NCBI GenBank assembly: GCA_902801365.1
Contig: CADCHY010000002.1
Span: 56,553 to 120,552, forward strand
DNA from: an uncultured Succiniclasticum sp.
GTDB taxonomy: Bacteria; Bacillota; Negativicutes; Acidaminococcales; Acidaminococcaceae
Direction: 5' to 3'
DNA: 64,000 nucleotides
Shown here: piece by piece, positions 8,490-18,257 of the stretch
How positions within the stretch are numbered: position 1 is the first letter of the stretch
How the letters are laid out: the number at the start of each line of letters is the position of its first letter
Position numbers and translations under genes: made by a program
Notes under the pieces: generated by a model
Seen by the model: the letters and a program-made list of their open reading frames with translations, nothing else
Database searches by the model: none
What the model was told of the DNA's origin: nothing

Positions 8490-10031
8490 TTATTCCCACT
8501 CAATTGTGGCCGGCGGCTTGCTGGTAATATCATACACGATGCGGTTGACTCCCTCCACTTCGTTGACGATACGTCTCGAGATTGTATCCAGTACACTGTA
8601 GGGAATGTGAGCCCAGTCACTGGTCATGCCGTCGGTAGACAGTACCGCACGCAATGCCACGGTATAGCTGTAGGTGCGTCCGTCTCCCATGACACCCACG
8701 CTGTGAATGTTAGGCAGGCAGGCAAAATACTGCCAGATGGTACGGTCCAGTCTGGCATTGGCAATCTCCTCCCGGAAGATGGCGTCCGCCTCTCTGGTAA
8801 TCTTCAGTTTTTCTTCCGTCACTTCCCCCAGCACGCGGATGGCCAGACCCGGTCCCGGGAAAGGTTGCCGCCACACCAGATCTTCGGGGATACCCAGCTC
8901 GATCCCCACGGCCCTCACTTCATCTTTAAACAATTCCCGCAAAGGTTCGATCAGCTGCAGATCCATATCTTCCGGAAGGCCGCCCACATTGTGATGGCTC
9001 TTGATAGTGGCGCTGGTACCGGTGCCGCCGCTTTCCACCACGTCGGGGTAAATGGTTCCCTGTACCAGAAAGTCCACCTTCCCCAGTTTTTGCGATTCCT
9101 CATCAAACACGTGGATGAATTCCGCCCCAATAATTTTCCGCTTCTGTTCCGGTTCGGTGACACCTTTCAGTTTGCCAAGGAAACGTTCTGCCGCGTTAAC
9201 CCGGATAAAGTTCATATCAAAGGTATCTTTGAAAACTTTTTCCACCTGGTCCCCTTCATCCTTGCGCAACAGACCGTGGTCCACAAAAATGCAGGTAAGC
9301 TGTTTGCCAATGGCTTTATGTACCAGCACCGCGGCTACGGAAGAGTCTACCCCGCCGCTGAGAGCGCAGAGTACTTTTTTATCTCCAGCCTTTGCTTTGA
9401 TTTCCGCCACTTTACGTTCTACAAAAGACTTCATGGACCAGTCGCCTTTCAGCTGGCAGATGTCAAACAAAAAGTTGGAAATCATCTTTTTGCCGAAAGG
9501 AGTGTGCTCCACTTCCGGATGGAACTGCACGCCGTAGAACTTTTTCTCCGCATTGCCCACCGCTGCCACGGGGCAGTCGCCGGTAACAGCCAACAATTCA
9601 AATCCCGCAGGGGGCTCCGCCACAAAATCCGTGTGACTCATCCAACAGATATTTTGTTCTATCAGGTTTGCAAACAACGGCGTTTTCGCATCCAGCTCTA
9701 TCGCGGTCTTTCCGTACTCCCGGATATTGGCGGAAGAAACTTTGCCGCCTAACGTCTGACACATGAACTGATGGCCATAGCAGATGCCCAATACAGGAAT
9801 ACCTAATTCAAAAACACCTGCATCCGCCTTGGGCGCATTCTCCACATACACGCTGGCCGGACCCCCGGACAGGATGATAGCCGCCGGATCCATTTCTTTA
9901 ATCTTTTCCAGCGGGCAGGAATAGGGAACGATTTCGCAGTACACGCTGCATTCTCTCACCCGTCGGGCGATCAGCTGGGCGTATTGGGCACCGAAGTCGA
10001 TGACCAGTACCAGTTCATGGTTTTCTTTCAT
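8490..10031 (-). CDS. guaA: GMP synthase (glutamine-hydrolysing)
   Basis: 513 residues, the usual length. It converts XMP to GMP using ATP and ammonia from glutamine. The class I glutamine amidotransferase domain (about 1-190) shows the nucleophile Cys84 in GICYGHQ and the His171/Glu173 pair in HPEVEHT. The ATP pyrophosphatase domain carries the SGGVDSS loop at 225-231. The C-terminal dimerisation domain ends in KPPATIEWE. The start ATG at 10031 has GAGGAGG upstream. It stands alone on the minus strand with its own promoter and a leader of about 135 bases. Confidence 0.98.
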   Translation of the reverse strand: MKENHELVLVIDFGAQYAQLIARRVRECSVYCEIVPYSCPLEKIKEMDPAAIILSGGPASVYVENAPKADAGVFELGIPVLGICYGHQFMCQTLGGKVSSANIREYGKTAIELDAKTPLFANLIEQNICWMSHTDFVAEPPAGFELLAVTGDCPVAAVGNAEKKFYGVQFHPEVEHTPFGKKMISNFLFDICQLKGDWSMKSFVERKVAEIKAKAGDKKVLCALSGGVDSSVAAVLVHKAIGKQLTCIFVDHGLLRKDEGDQVEKVFKDTFDMNFIRVNAAERFLGKLKGVTEPEQKRKIIGAEFIHVFDEESQKLGKVDFLVQGTIYPDVVESGGTGTSATIKSHHNVGGLPEDMDLQLIEPLRELFKDEVRAVGIELGIPEDLVWRQPFPGPGLAIRVLGEVTEEKLKITREADAIFREEIANARLDRTIWQYFACLPNIHSVGVMGDGRTYSYTVALRAVLSTDGMTSDWAHIPYSVLDTISRRIVNEVEGVNRIVYDITSKPPATIEWE

Positions 10032-10174
10032 ATTAAGTCAGCCTCCTCATCCAAAACAATACAAAACACGTTGCAGCAAACCATTGCGTGCAGACAAACC
10101 GCAATCCATTATTCTCTGTTTCTTCATATGAATTGCCACCATAAAACCATTTAAATCTGTTTTCAAACAAGAAA

Positions 10175-10204
10175 AATATACCACAACAAATCATCTTTTG
10201 GCAA
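10175..10204 (-). promoter_or_regulatory. Probable guaA promoter
   Basis: Minus strand TTGCCA (10204-10199), 18-base spacer, TATATT (10180-10175). This leaves a leader of about 135 bases before guaA. I looked for a purine-riboswitch core in it and did not find one. Confidence 0.5.
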
Positions 10205-10235
10205 CAGAAAAAATTGTGTATAAAGCAGAAAACAA

Positions 10236-10264
10236 TTGACTTTACAGTCTGTATTCGATATTAT
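10236..10264 (+). promoter_or_regulatory. Promoter of the LuxR-type regulator
   Basis: TTGACT (10236-10241), 17-base spacer, TATTAT (10259-10264). Because the frame appears open from this -35 box, the promoter is useful evidence that translation starts downstream, at 10308 or 10320. Confidence 0.65.
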
Positions 10265-10319
10265 GATTTATATAGTTATATTTTTTATTTTTTGTTTTTT
10301 TGAGGGGATGCAATATAAA

Positions 10320-10997
10320 ATGAGAAGTACATCTGAAAATCAAATCAAGTTCATTTCCAAAAAACTTGTCCGTTCCTTTTTTATAGAACGGAAACTAGAT
10401 TTTCTGTTTTCCCTGCTTGCCCCTGATGCCTACTACCTGGGCGCTGGAAAAAATATGCAGGCAGAAGGTAAAAAGAAAGTTGAGTTTTTTATCAGCAAAG
10501 CCTATAACAATCTACTTCCCTGTTTCATGACACAGGATAAATACACAACAAAACGGATTGGCTGGGATCATTGGTTATGCGAGGTTGTCTGCGATTTACA
10601 GGTACCGGAAGAAGGAAAGGATAACGAGCAGGAGTGTCTGCACGAAACACTGCTGTTCCGCCGCCGTAAAAATGTGAAAGCGGATCAAAACGGGTGGGAA
10701 CTGGTCTATATACATAATTCATTTACCACCAAACGGATTTCGCCTGAGGAAATGCTGGCAATCCAACAGGCAAACCGGACTCGCCGGAACACGCATCTGT
10801 ACGACGGCCTGACTGAACGGGAGAAAAAACTGGTGCAGATGCTCCGCAGCGAAATGCAGATAAGAGATATCGCTGCCGGATTCGGCCTGGCAGAAATAAC
10901 CATAAAGAAAGCTCTGGCCAAGCTGTATCACAAATACAACGTGAAAAACCGTTCCCGTCTGTGCGCTTACTTTGACGCACAGGAAAACAATTTCTGA
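10320..10997 (+). CDS. LuxR-type HTH regulator with SnoaL-like N-terminal domain
   Basis: 225 residues if the ATG at 10320 (MRSTSENQIKF) is used; GAGGGG lies 12 bases upstream. An ATG at 10308 abuts the GAGGGG directly and seems less likely. The N-terminal region (about 10-140) has the length and pattern of an NTF2/SnoaL-like ligand or dimerisation domain. The C-terminal part (about 165-220) is a LuxR/GerE helix-turn-helix with LTEREKKLVQML, IRDIAAGFGLAEITIKKAL and NRSRLCAY. It has no neighbouring target on the same strand. It is divergent from guaA, but a regulatory link is not evident. Confidence 0.75.
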   Translation: MRSTSENQIKFISKKLVRSFFIERKLDFLFSLLAPDAYYLGAGKNMQAEGKKKVEFFISKAYNNLLPCFMTQDKYTTKRIGWDHWLCEVVCDLQVPEEGKDNEQECLHETLLFRRRKNVKADQNGWELVYIHNSFTTKRISPEEMLAIQQANRTRRNTHLYDGLTEREKKLVQMLRSEMQIRDIAAGFGLAEITIKKALAKLYHKYNVKNRSRLCAYFDAQENNF

Positions 10998-11048
10998 TAA
11001 CAATGCCTTATTAAATATCCTGACAACGTTAATATGGCTCACAAAAAA

Positions 11049-11081
11049 ACAGACTGCAAAATTCTTGCAGTCTGTTTTTTA
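11049..11081 (+). terminator. Terminator of the LuxR-type gene
   Basis: An 11-base stem (ACAGACTGCAA / TTGCAGTCTGT) with a 5-base loop is followed directly by TTTTTT. It is 50 bases past the regulator's stop codon. Confidence 0.85.
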
Positions 11082-11175
11082 TGGTTTTTTTAAGTTTTAA
11101 TGCCTGAATCAGTTATGCCTCATCCGCAAAGAAAAGTTTCGCTTTCATTAAAAAAGCCTTTTCCCCAACGGCATA

Positions 11176-12825
<1,650 letters not shown>

Positions 12826-12873
12826 TCATTTACATCTGTCTCGCGAACCGTTCAAAAAAATTCCGGCCAAAAG

Positions 12874-13179
12874 TCATTTTTTCTTTTTGGTGTCCGGTTC
12901 CACAACAGCCAGAATATCCCGTTCTGCAAGGATCAGCAGCTCCTCGCCTTCATACTTCACAGTGGTGCCGCAATACTTTGCGAACACGATGGAGTCGCCG
13001 ACTTTTAAATCAATAGGAACCCGTTTGCCGTCAACGATGGCACCGTTACCTACTGCCAGAACCGTACCTTGCATGGGTTTTTCCTTGGAAGCAGTATCCG
13101 GAATAAAAATACCGCTTTTGGTCTTTTCTTCCACTGCGTCTGCCTTAACAACTACATTTGCGCCTAACGGTCTTAACAT
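12874..13179 (-). CDS. groES: Co-chaperonin GroES
   Basis: 101 residues, slightly longer than the usual 94-97 because of a KKKK-ended tail. The mobile loop region (TKSGIFIPDTASKEKP, about 21-36) and the conserved VLAVGNG and GDSIVFAKYCGTTVKYEGEELLIL segments are intact. It forms the heptameric lid of the GroEL chamber. First gene of the groES-groEL operon, with promoter and CIRCE element upstream. Confidence 0.98.
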   Translation of the reverse strand: MLRPLGANVVVKADAVEEKTKSGIFIPDTASKEKPMQGTVLAVGNGAIVDGKRVPIDLKVGDSIVFAKYCGTTVKYEGEELLILAERDILAVVEPDTKKKK

Positions 13180-13275
13180 TACTATGTCCCCTTTCTTATT
13201 GCGGGACCGCCGGATTCGTTTTTACGGGGCCCCAAATCTCTGTGAGAGTTTTAAAACAACATAATTTTGCATCTG

Positions 13276-13302
13276 TTAGCACTCAAAAATCCGGAGTGCC
13301 AA
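13276..13302 (-). promoter_or_regulatory. CIRCE operator (HrcA site) of groESL
   Basis: TTAGCACTC, 9 bases, GAGTGCCAA: the 27-base CIRCE inverted repeat with a single deviation from TTAGCACTC-N9-GAGTGCTAA. It sits just downstream of the -10 box, around the likely transcription start and about 97 bases before groES. This is the normal position for HrcA repression. hrcA itself is not in the window. Confidence 0.95.
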
Positions 13303-13314
13303 CTTCCAAATATC

Positions 13315-13342
13315 ATTATAGTCATATAAATAAAAATTGCAA
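13315..13342 (-). promoter_or_regulatory. groESL promoter
   Basis: Minus strand TTGCAA (13342-13337), 16-base spacer, perfect TATAAT (13320-13315). CIRCE begins 12 bases downstream of the -10 box. Confidence 0.8.
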
Positions 13343-13435
13343 TAGTCAAAATGACAAATTTCACTGATTTTACATTTTTTTCATAGTTTTTTAGAAAATC
13401 ATGCCCTTTTTTCAAGAAATTACCCTGAAAATGAA

Positions 13436-13474
13436 AAAATCACAGGTAATTTTCCCGTTTTTACCTGTGATTTT
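13436..13474. terminator. Terminator downstream of tsaD
   Basis: A 14-base stem, AAAATCACAGGTAA / TTACCTGTGATTTT, in an A/T-rich stretch 51 bases past the tsaD stop. It ends the six-gene operon that runs from the amidase to tsaD, and separates it from the groESL promoter region. Confidence 0.8.
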
Positions 13475-13524
13475 GCAAAAATCGCATTTTTTCATTTTTT
13501 GTATTTTGACTTTTTGACTTTATT

Positions 13525-14559
13525 TTATTCCCCCCTGCTTTTATACCCCAGTTTCAGCGCCGGCACCGCATTCAGATCCCAGGGGCTGATTACGCCGGCC
13601 TGATACATATAATACCCGCGGCAGGCAATCATCACCGCATTGTCGGTACACAGAATTTTGGTAGGATGCACCAGACGGGCTCCTGCCTTTTTGGCAGCCG
13701 CGGCCAGCTTATACTGCAGGGTTTTATTGGCGGAGACCCCGCCGGCCAGCACGATCTCTTTTAAACCCGTAGCCTTAATGGCCAGAACGCTTTTCTGCAC
13801 CAGCACATCCGTGACGGCTTCCTGGAAAGAAGCGGCCACATCGGCCCGGTTCACTGGGCGCCGGGCCTGCTCTTCATTGTGCAGGTAGTTAATGACGGAG
13901 GATTTCATGCCGCTAAAACTGAACTGGAAAGGATCGTCCAACATGGCACGGGGAAAATCAATAGCTTTGGGATTTCCTTCCATCGCCAGCTTTTCGATTT
14001 CCGGACCACCCGGATAGGGCAATCCCATGACCCGCGCGATTTTATCAAAGGCTTCTCCCGCCGCGTCGTCCCGGGTCTGCCCCAGCATCTCAAAACTGTT
14101 GTAGCCCGTAACCTTCAGCAGGGCCGTGTGCCCGCCGGATACCACCAGGGCCAGGAACGGCGGCTCCAGGCTTTTATCATTGATAAAGTTGGCAAACACA
14201 TGACCTTCCAGATGGTTGACCCCCAGCAACGGCTTTCCCGTAGCCCAGGCCAAAGCCTTTGCGGCTGACAGCCCCACCAGCAGCGCGCCTACCAGACCGG
14301 GGCCGTACGTAACAGCCACCCCGTCAATTTGTTCCAGCGTCACCTTGGCATCTTCCAGGGCCGCGTCAATGACCGGCATAATATGTTCAATATGTTTGCG
14401 GGACGCAATCTCCGGCACCACACCCCCGTATTTCCGGTGAATGGAAATCTGGGAGGAAATGATGTTGCTCAGCACGTCCCGTCCGTTTTTAACCACAGAA
14501 GCAGCCGTTTCGTCACAGCTGCTTTCAATTCCCAGAATGTAAATGTCTTTTTGTTCCAT
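13525..14559 (-). CDS. tsaD: tRNA N6-adenosine threonylcarbamoyltransferase TsaD
   Basis: 344 residues from the ATG at 14559 (AAAGG upstream); longer upstream starts would overlap rimI and exceed family length. TsaD transfers threonylcarbamoyl from TC-AMP to A37 of ANN-decoding tRNAs, with TsaB and TsaE. The N-terminal [13 protein letters not shown] and the metal-binding NHLEGH are visible, with VVSGGHTAL and LAGGVSAN from the ASKHA fold. It is the last gene of an operon that also carries tsaB, tsaE and rimI, 10 bases after rimI. Confidence 0.97.
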   Translation of the reverse strand: MEQKDIYILGIESSCDETAASVVKNGRDVLSNIISSQISIHRKYGGVVPEIASRKHIEHIMPVIDAALEDAKVTLEQIDGVAVTYGPGLVGALLVGLSAAKALAWATGKPLLGVNHLEGHVFANFINDKSLEPPFLALVVSGGHTALLKVTGYNSFEMLGQTRDDAAGEAFDKIARVMGLPYPGGPEIEKLAMEGNPKAIDFPRAMLDDPFQFSFSGMKSSVINYLHNEEQARRPVNRADVAASFQEAVTDVLVQKSVLAIKATGLKEIVLAGGVSANKTLQYKLAAAAKKAGARLVHPTKILCTDNAVMIACRGYYMYQAGVISPWDLNAVPALKLGYKSRGE

Positions 14560-14569
14560 AATAATCCTT

Positions 14570-15058
14570 TTACCGGTACAGCCACATGATGACCGCGCCC
14601 TCATGGGTATCCTCATAATAATCCGGCCGCACGCCTTTGGATACGAAACCGCAGCGTTCATACACAGTTTGTGCCGCTATATTACTTTCCCGCACTTCCA
14701 GCGTCACCGCTTCCGCCCCTGCGTCCCAGGCTTTATTGATCAGTTCCTTTGTCAGTAAAAGACCCAGGCCCTGATTACGCATTGTCTTTTTCACTGCCAC
14801 CCGCATGACCTGGGCTTCTCCTGCCACGTTCCAGATACCGGCATACCCTGCAATTTGGTTATCCAGTTCCGCTACGATCCAGACCGCAATCCTGTTCTGC
14901 AATTCCCTCTGCCAGGTATCCCGGCTCCAGGAATCGAAGAACGCTTCCCCGTCCAGTTCCATCACAGCCGGCAGGTCCTTCTCTTCACATAACCGGAATA
15001 CAGGCCATAACTTTTTTCCTATATTACTACTACTCTTGCTGACCATTTTGAAAATCAC
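14570..15058 (-). CDS. rimI: Ribosomal protein S18-alanine N-acetyltransferase
   Basis: 162 residues of GNAT fold. The acetyl-CoA loop appears as [13 protein letters not shown] (about 94-106), and [19 protein letters not shown] (about 121-139) is the RimI signature. RimI acetylates the N-terminal alanine of S18. The start is probably the GTG at 15058, one base after the tsaB stop, using GGGA in the end of tsaB. The ATG at 15046 has no binding site at the right distance. The tsaB-rimI-tsaD order is common in Firmicutes. Confidence 0.92.
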   Translation of the reverse strand: MIFKMVSKSSSNIGKKLWPVFRLCEEKDLPAVMELDGEAFFDSWSRDTWQRELQNRIAVWIVAELDNQIAGYAGIWNVAGEAQVMRVAVKKTMRNQGLGLLLTKELINKAWDAGAEAVTLEVRESNIAAQTVYERCGFVSKGVRPDYYEDTHEGAVIMWLYR

Positions 15059-15059
15059 A

Positions 15060-15752
15060 TTATCCCTGCGGATGCCTTTTCTCCCACAGCTCTTCCGCTT
15101 CCGATTTCCGGATGTAGTACGGACGCAGCGTAAATACGTCTTCCCCTGTCAGCGGTTCCGTGCCTTCCGCAGCCAGCGCTACGGACGACGCTTTTGGCAG
15201 CCGTACCTGCTCCGGCGCAACAGAAATGCCATAAGGCAGTTCCTGTTTCATCAGCTTTTCGCATTCGCCCATAAGCAGCACCGGTTTGCCGCAATGTTGC
15301 AGCTGCTGCAACAGCGTTTCCCGGTCCGCCATTTCCACCGGTCTTACTTCCCGGAGTTCCCCGCCGGTCCACTCATAGAAAGCAGTATAAAAACTCCCCT
15401 TCTGGGCATCCAGTACCGGCGCCAGTACAACGCCCTCCACCGGAATATTATAGGCCATAGCCTCCAGTGTATTGACTCCGCAGATCCCGCACTGCCAGGC
15501 ATAGGCCATCGCTTCCGCCGCTGCCAGTCCGATGCGCAGCCCCGTAAAGGAACCGGGACCGATGCTGACAGCAATCCGGTCAATATTTTCTTTTTTTATC
15601 CCTGTACGGGCAAACATCTGGTCCAGCTGGGGCATCAGTCCCTCCGAATGGGTCAGGCCGACGGAAATATCATATTCCGCCAGCACATGTCCGTCCTGCA
15701 CCAGTCCCACCGTACATACGCGCGTCGCCGTATCAAGCGCCAGCGTTAACAT
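15060..15752 (-). CDS. tsaB: TsaB, tRNA threonylcarbamoyladenosine modification protein
   Basis: 230 residues. The N-terminal LALDTATRVCTVGLV and SIGPGSFTGLRIGLAAA (about 63-79) are the family signatures of this inactive TsaD paralogue. It scaffolds the TsaB-TsaD heterodimer used in t6A synthesis. It overlaps the end of tsaE by 20 bases and is followed one base later by rimI, so the three are translationally linked. Confidence 0.95.
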   Translation of the reverse strand: MLTLALDTATRVCTVGLVQDGHVLAEYDISVGLTHSEGLMPQLDQMFARTGIKKENIDRIAVSIGPGSFTGLRIGLAAAEAMAYAWQCGICGVNTLEAMAYNIPVEGVVLAPVLDAQKGSFYTAFYEWTGGELREVRPVEMADRETLLQQLQHCGKPVLLMGECEKLMKQELPYGISVAPEQVRLPKASSVALAAEGTEPLTGEDVFTLRPYYIRKSEAEELWEKRHPQG

Positions 15753-16332
15753 ACCGCAACACTTCCTTGCTTATGGCTTCGTACCGGAGACCTATGGGAA
15801 TCAGTTCCACGATGCGGCCCTCCGGCACGATTGTCAGATTCACCTGTAAATATTCCGGGGGCAGTTCCGACTGGAACAGATCGCCCCATTCAATCAACGA
15901 GACCCCTTCGCCGCCAACATACTCATAGAAACCGATATCAGCCAGTTCTTCCGGGGAATCCAGCCGGTACAGGTCAAAGTGGCGCACTTCCATAATCTTT
16001 CCATTATAAATGTTCATCAGGGCAAAGGTAGGACTCACTACGTCTTCTTCTTCCACGCCCACTGCCTGGCAGACCCCTTTGCTCATCAGGGTCTTGCCGG
16101 CACCAAGATCTCCGCTGAGACAATATACATCCCCGTCAGCCGCCAGCGCTCCCAGGAGCCTGCCAAAATTTTCTGTCGCGTTTTCATCAGCCAGAAAGAA
16201 ACGGCTTGTACGTTTCCCTGACTCCTTCTGCCAGATTATGCCGGTCAGATCCGGCCGGGTTTCGGGAACAGGCCCTGCATTGTCAGAAGCCGCTTCAGCC
16301 TGATGCTTTTTATTACGCGAGTGAGTATCCAT
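15733..16332 (-). CDS. tsaE: TsaE, ATPase of the t6A synthesis complex
   Basis: 199 residues. The P-loop GDLGAGKT is at 74-81, followed by VVSPTFALMNIY and the FDLYRLDSPEEL block. About 40 N-terminal residues (rich in charged residues, Ala and Pro) exceed the usual 150-residue TsaE and look like a disordered extension. TsaE binds the TsaB-TsaD complex and resets it through ATP hydrolysis. It lies 15 bases after the GerMN lipoprotein gene. Confidence 0.95.
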   Translation of the reverse strand: MDTHSRNKKHQAEAASDNAGPVPETRPDLTGIIWQKESGKRTSRFFLADENATENFGRLLGALAADGDVYCLSGDLGAGKTLMSKGVCQAVGVEEEDVVSPTFALMNIYNGKIMEVRHFDLYRLDSPEELADIGFYEYVGGEGVSLIEWGDLFQSELPPEYLQVNLTIVPEGRIVELIPIGLRYEAISKEVLRYVNAGA

Positions 16333-16347
16333 AAATCTTTTTTCTCC

Positions 16348-16950
16348 TTACTTTTTCTCGTCCTTCTTCTTTTCCGGTTTTTTCAGTACGTCCGGATTTC
16401 TCGTCAACGGATCCAGCAGATCCATATGACCGCTGATGGTATCTATTTCTTTGCCATCTACCAGAAATTTAACTTTTTTGATTTCCGGAAATTCAGTCAG
16501 GGTACAGACAACAGTGTTTACCATCATTCGCTCATTATAGGAGCCCTGCCCCCTGGAGGCAAAGTTCTGGTTGAAATCCACCGTAGCCGTATCTCCGCTG
16601 ACCTTGACACTGTGCACATCCGTTCCCGGAGGGAACAGGTTCATCAGCTGTTTGGAAACCGGATCCGTATGGATCAAGGCCTCCAGCGCCGCTTCTTCCC
16701 GGGTTTTCTTTCCGGGCGCGTAACGCACCTTCTCCGGGATCAGAATCTCCTCTCCGTTTTTCTGAACACGGTACACCACATATTCTTTGGTCAGGGGATT
16801 CGGATCTTTCACAACGGTAGTAATGGGATCCTTCTGCCCCGTAACATCTTTAACCTCACCTTTATTCCCGGTCAGTTTCTCCGTCGGTTCACATCCCGTC
16901 ACTGTCAACAACAGGACTAGCATCAGCAACAAGCTTATTTTTTTCAACAT
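16348..16950 (-). CDS. GerMN-domain lipoprotein
   Basis: 200 residues from the ATG at 16950 (AGGAGG, 9 bases upstream). A lipoprotein signal ends in LLTVTGC with the lipidated Cys at position 20, so it is membrane-anchored outside the cytoplasm. A GerMN (sporulation/spore-germination) domain fills about 60-180, with KTREEAALEALI and VDFNQNFASRGQGS matching the family. In non-spore-formers these domains accompany cell-wall amidases, and here the gene directly follows an N-acetylmuramoyl-L-alanine amidase gene. Confidence 0.85.
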   Translation of the reverse strand: MLKKISLLLMLVLLLTVTGCEPTEKLTGNKGEVKDVTGQKDPITTVVKDPNPLTKEYVVYRVQKNGEEILIPEKVRYAPGKKTREEAALEALIHTDPVSKQLMNLFPPGTDVHSVKVSGDTATVDFNQNFASRGQGSYNERMMVNTVVCTLTEFPEIKKVKFLVDGKEIDTISGHMDLLDPLTRNPDVLKKPEKKKDEKK

Positions 16951-16969
16951 TGTTACGCGCCTCCTGTCC

Positions 16970-18067
16970 TCAACCGCCAAAATACTCTTTTAAACCGTCA
17001 AACACAGCTTTGGCAATGGTCTTTTGGAACCATGCGCTGCTGATCAGCTGTTCTTCCCTGTAATTGCTGAGGAAGCCAACTTCCAGCAGAACCGCCGGCA
17101 TATAAGATCGTTTTACAACATAGAAGTTTGCCTGCTGGGTCCCTAAATTCCGGAGTTTGGAAGCCGCAGCCATCTTCTTCTGGATAGCATTGCCAAGCTT
17201 GTAATCATAACCGGATTTTGGGAAATAATAGGTAGCAATTCCGCCAATGCTGCGATTATTGTTAGCATTGTGGTGAATGCTGACAAAAGCGTCTGCCCGG
17301 TTGCGGGTACTCACATTCACCCTGGCCTGCAGTTCGTTTTTTGCCGAAGCATAGGGGCCGTAAACATCTTTGTCCGATGTCCGGGTCATGGACACCAGGG
17401 CGCCGGCCGAGGTGAGATAGGATTTCAGGTAATTGGCAATCAGCAGGGAGGATGTTTTTTCCTTGTTACCTTTAGGGCCAATGGCTCCGGGGTCTGAACC
17501 GCCGTGGCCCGGGTCGATTGTGATACGCTTCCCTTTCAGTCCGCCGGTGGTAGCAAAGTTGACACGGTTGCCTACCGGAGTGGAAGGCCCCTGGGAGGGG
17601 CGGATCACCGGACGGCGCACGGAAGTTGCCCCATATTTCATGGAAGCGTTTTTTACCTTATTAGCGGAAACATCCACCACGATACGGGGCGGCCTGCCGG
17701 TTGAACCATCCTTTTTCAGTATAAAGCTCTTCACATCAGAGCGCTCTACTTTTTTTGTCATAGGCACACGGACAACGACGCCAGCCTGATCCCGGTCCAC
17801 ACTGAAGCTTTTTGCAAGATCGCTTTTTATCGTCCCTCTCCGGATCACCTTGGGACCCAGCCCGCCGCTGACTTTGATCTGCAACTCTCTGTCGTTGGCA
17901 ATATCAACAGTATAGCGCGCGTTTTCCGACAGGTCCACTACCATACGGAGTACATTAAATTTATCAACGCCCCAGTTCACATCGGTAACCATCGCTGCCG
18001 CAGAAGCAGTACAGGTCACCAAAAGGCAGACAGCCCAAACCAGAAACGCAAAAAATCGTCTACGCAA
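16970..18067 (-). CDS. N-acetylmuramoyl-L-alanine amidase with AMIN domain
   Basis: 365 residues starting at a TTG (18067-18065) with GGAGG 7 bases upstream. A signal peptide occupies about 1-25, an AMIN domain about 28-125 targets the protein to the envelope, and the amidase_3 catalytic domain is about 178-362. The zinc ligands are expected in IDPGHGG, at the Glu of NKEKTSS and in SIHHNAN, with the catalytic Glu in LLEVGFLSN. It cleaves the amide bond between muramic acid and the stem peptide. First gene of the six-gene operon that ends with tsaD. Confidence 0.93.
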   Translation of the reverse strand: MRRRFFAFLVWAVCLLVTCTASAAAMVTDVNWGVDKFNVLRMVVDLSENARYTVDIANDRELQIKVSGGLGPKVIRRGTIKSDLAKSFSVDRDQAGVVVRVPMTKKVERSDVKSFILKKDGSTGRPPRIVVDVSANKVKNASMKYGATSVRRPVIRPSQGPSTPVGNRVNFATTGGLKGKRITIDPGHGGSDPGAIGPKGNKEKTSSLLIANYLKSYLTSAGALVSMTRTSDKDVYGPYASAKNELQARVNVSTRNRADAFVSIHHNANNNRSIGGIATYYFPKSGYDYKLGNAIQKKMAAASKLRNLGTQQANFYVVKRSYMPAVLLEVGFLSNYREEQLISSAWFQKTIAKAVFDGLKEYFGG

Positions 18068-18257
18068 ACCGGTACCTCCTTGCGTTAATTACCAAAGTTA
18101 AATTAAAAGCTGTATCTGTCATTACTATAACGATTTATTTTAGCATGCGGCAAAAGGAATTGCAAATAACTTCCTGTGCCAAAACTGTGTATTATGAAAA
18201 TCCGCTGAGACTCTATCCGTATTTTTACCTTCGCCTGCAGCGCATGAAAAATACTCT

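Noticed and set aside
8478..9752. 424-codon open frame on the plus strand
   Set aside because: Antisense to guaA, and the real gene has all active-site residues.
10032..10175. Purine riboswitch in the guaA leader
   Set aside because: The leader length fits, but the conserved three-way junction and loop sequences are not there.
13502..13520. CtsR operator
   Set aside because: The tandem AAAGTCAA has an 8-base period, while CtsR boxes are heptads separated by three bases with GGTCAAA; no heat-shock gene follows directly.
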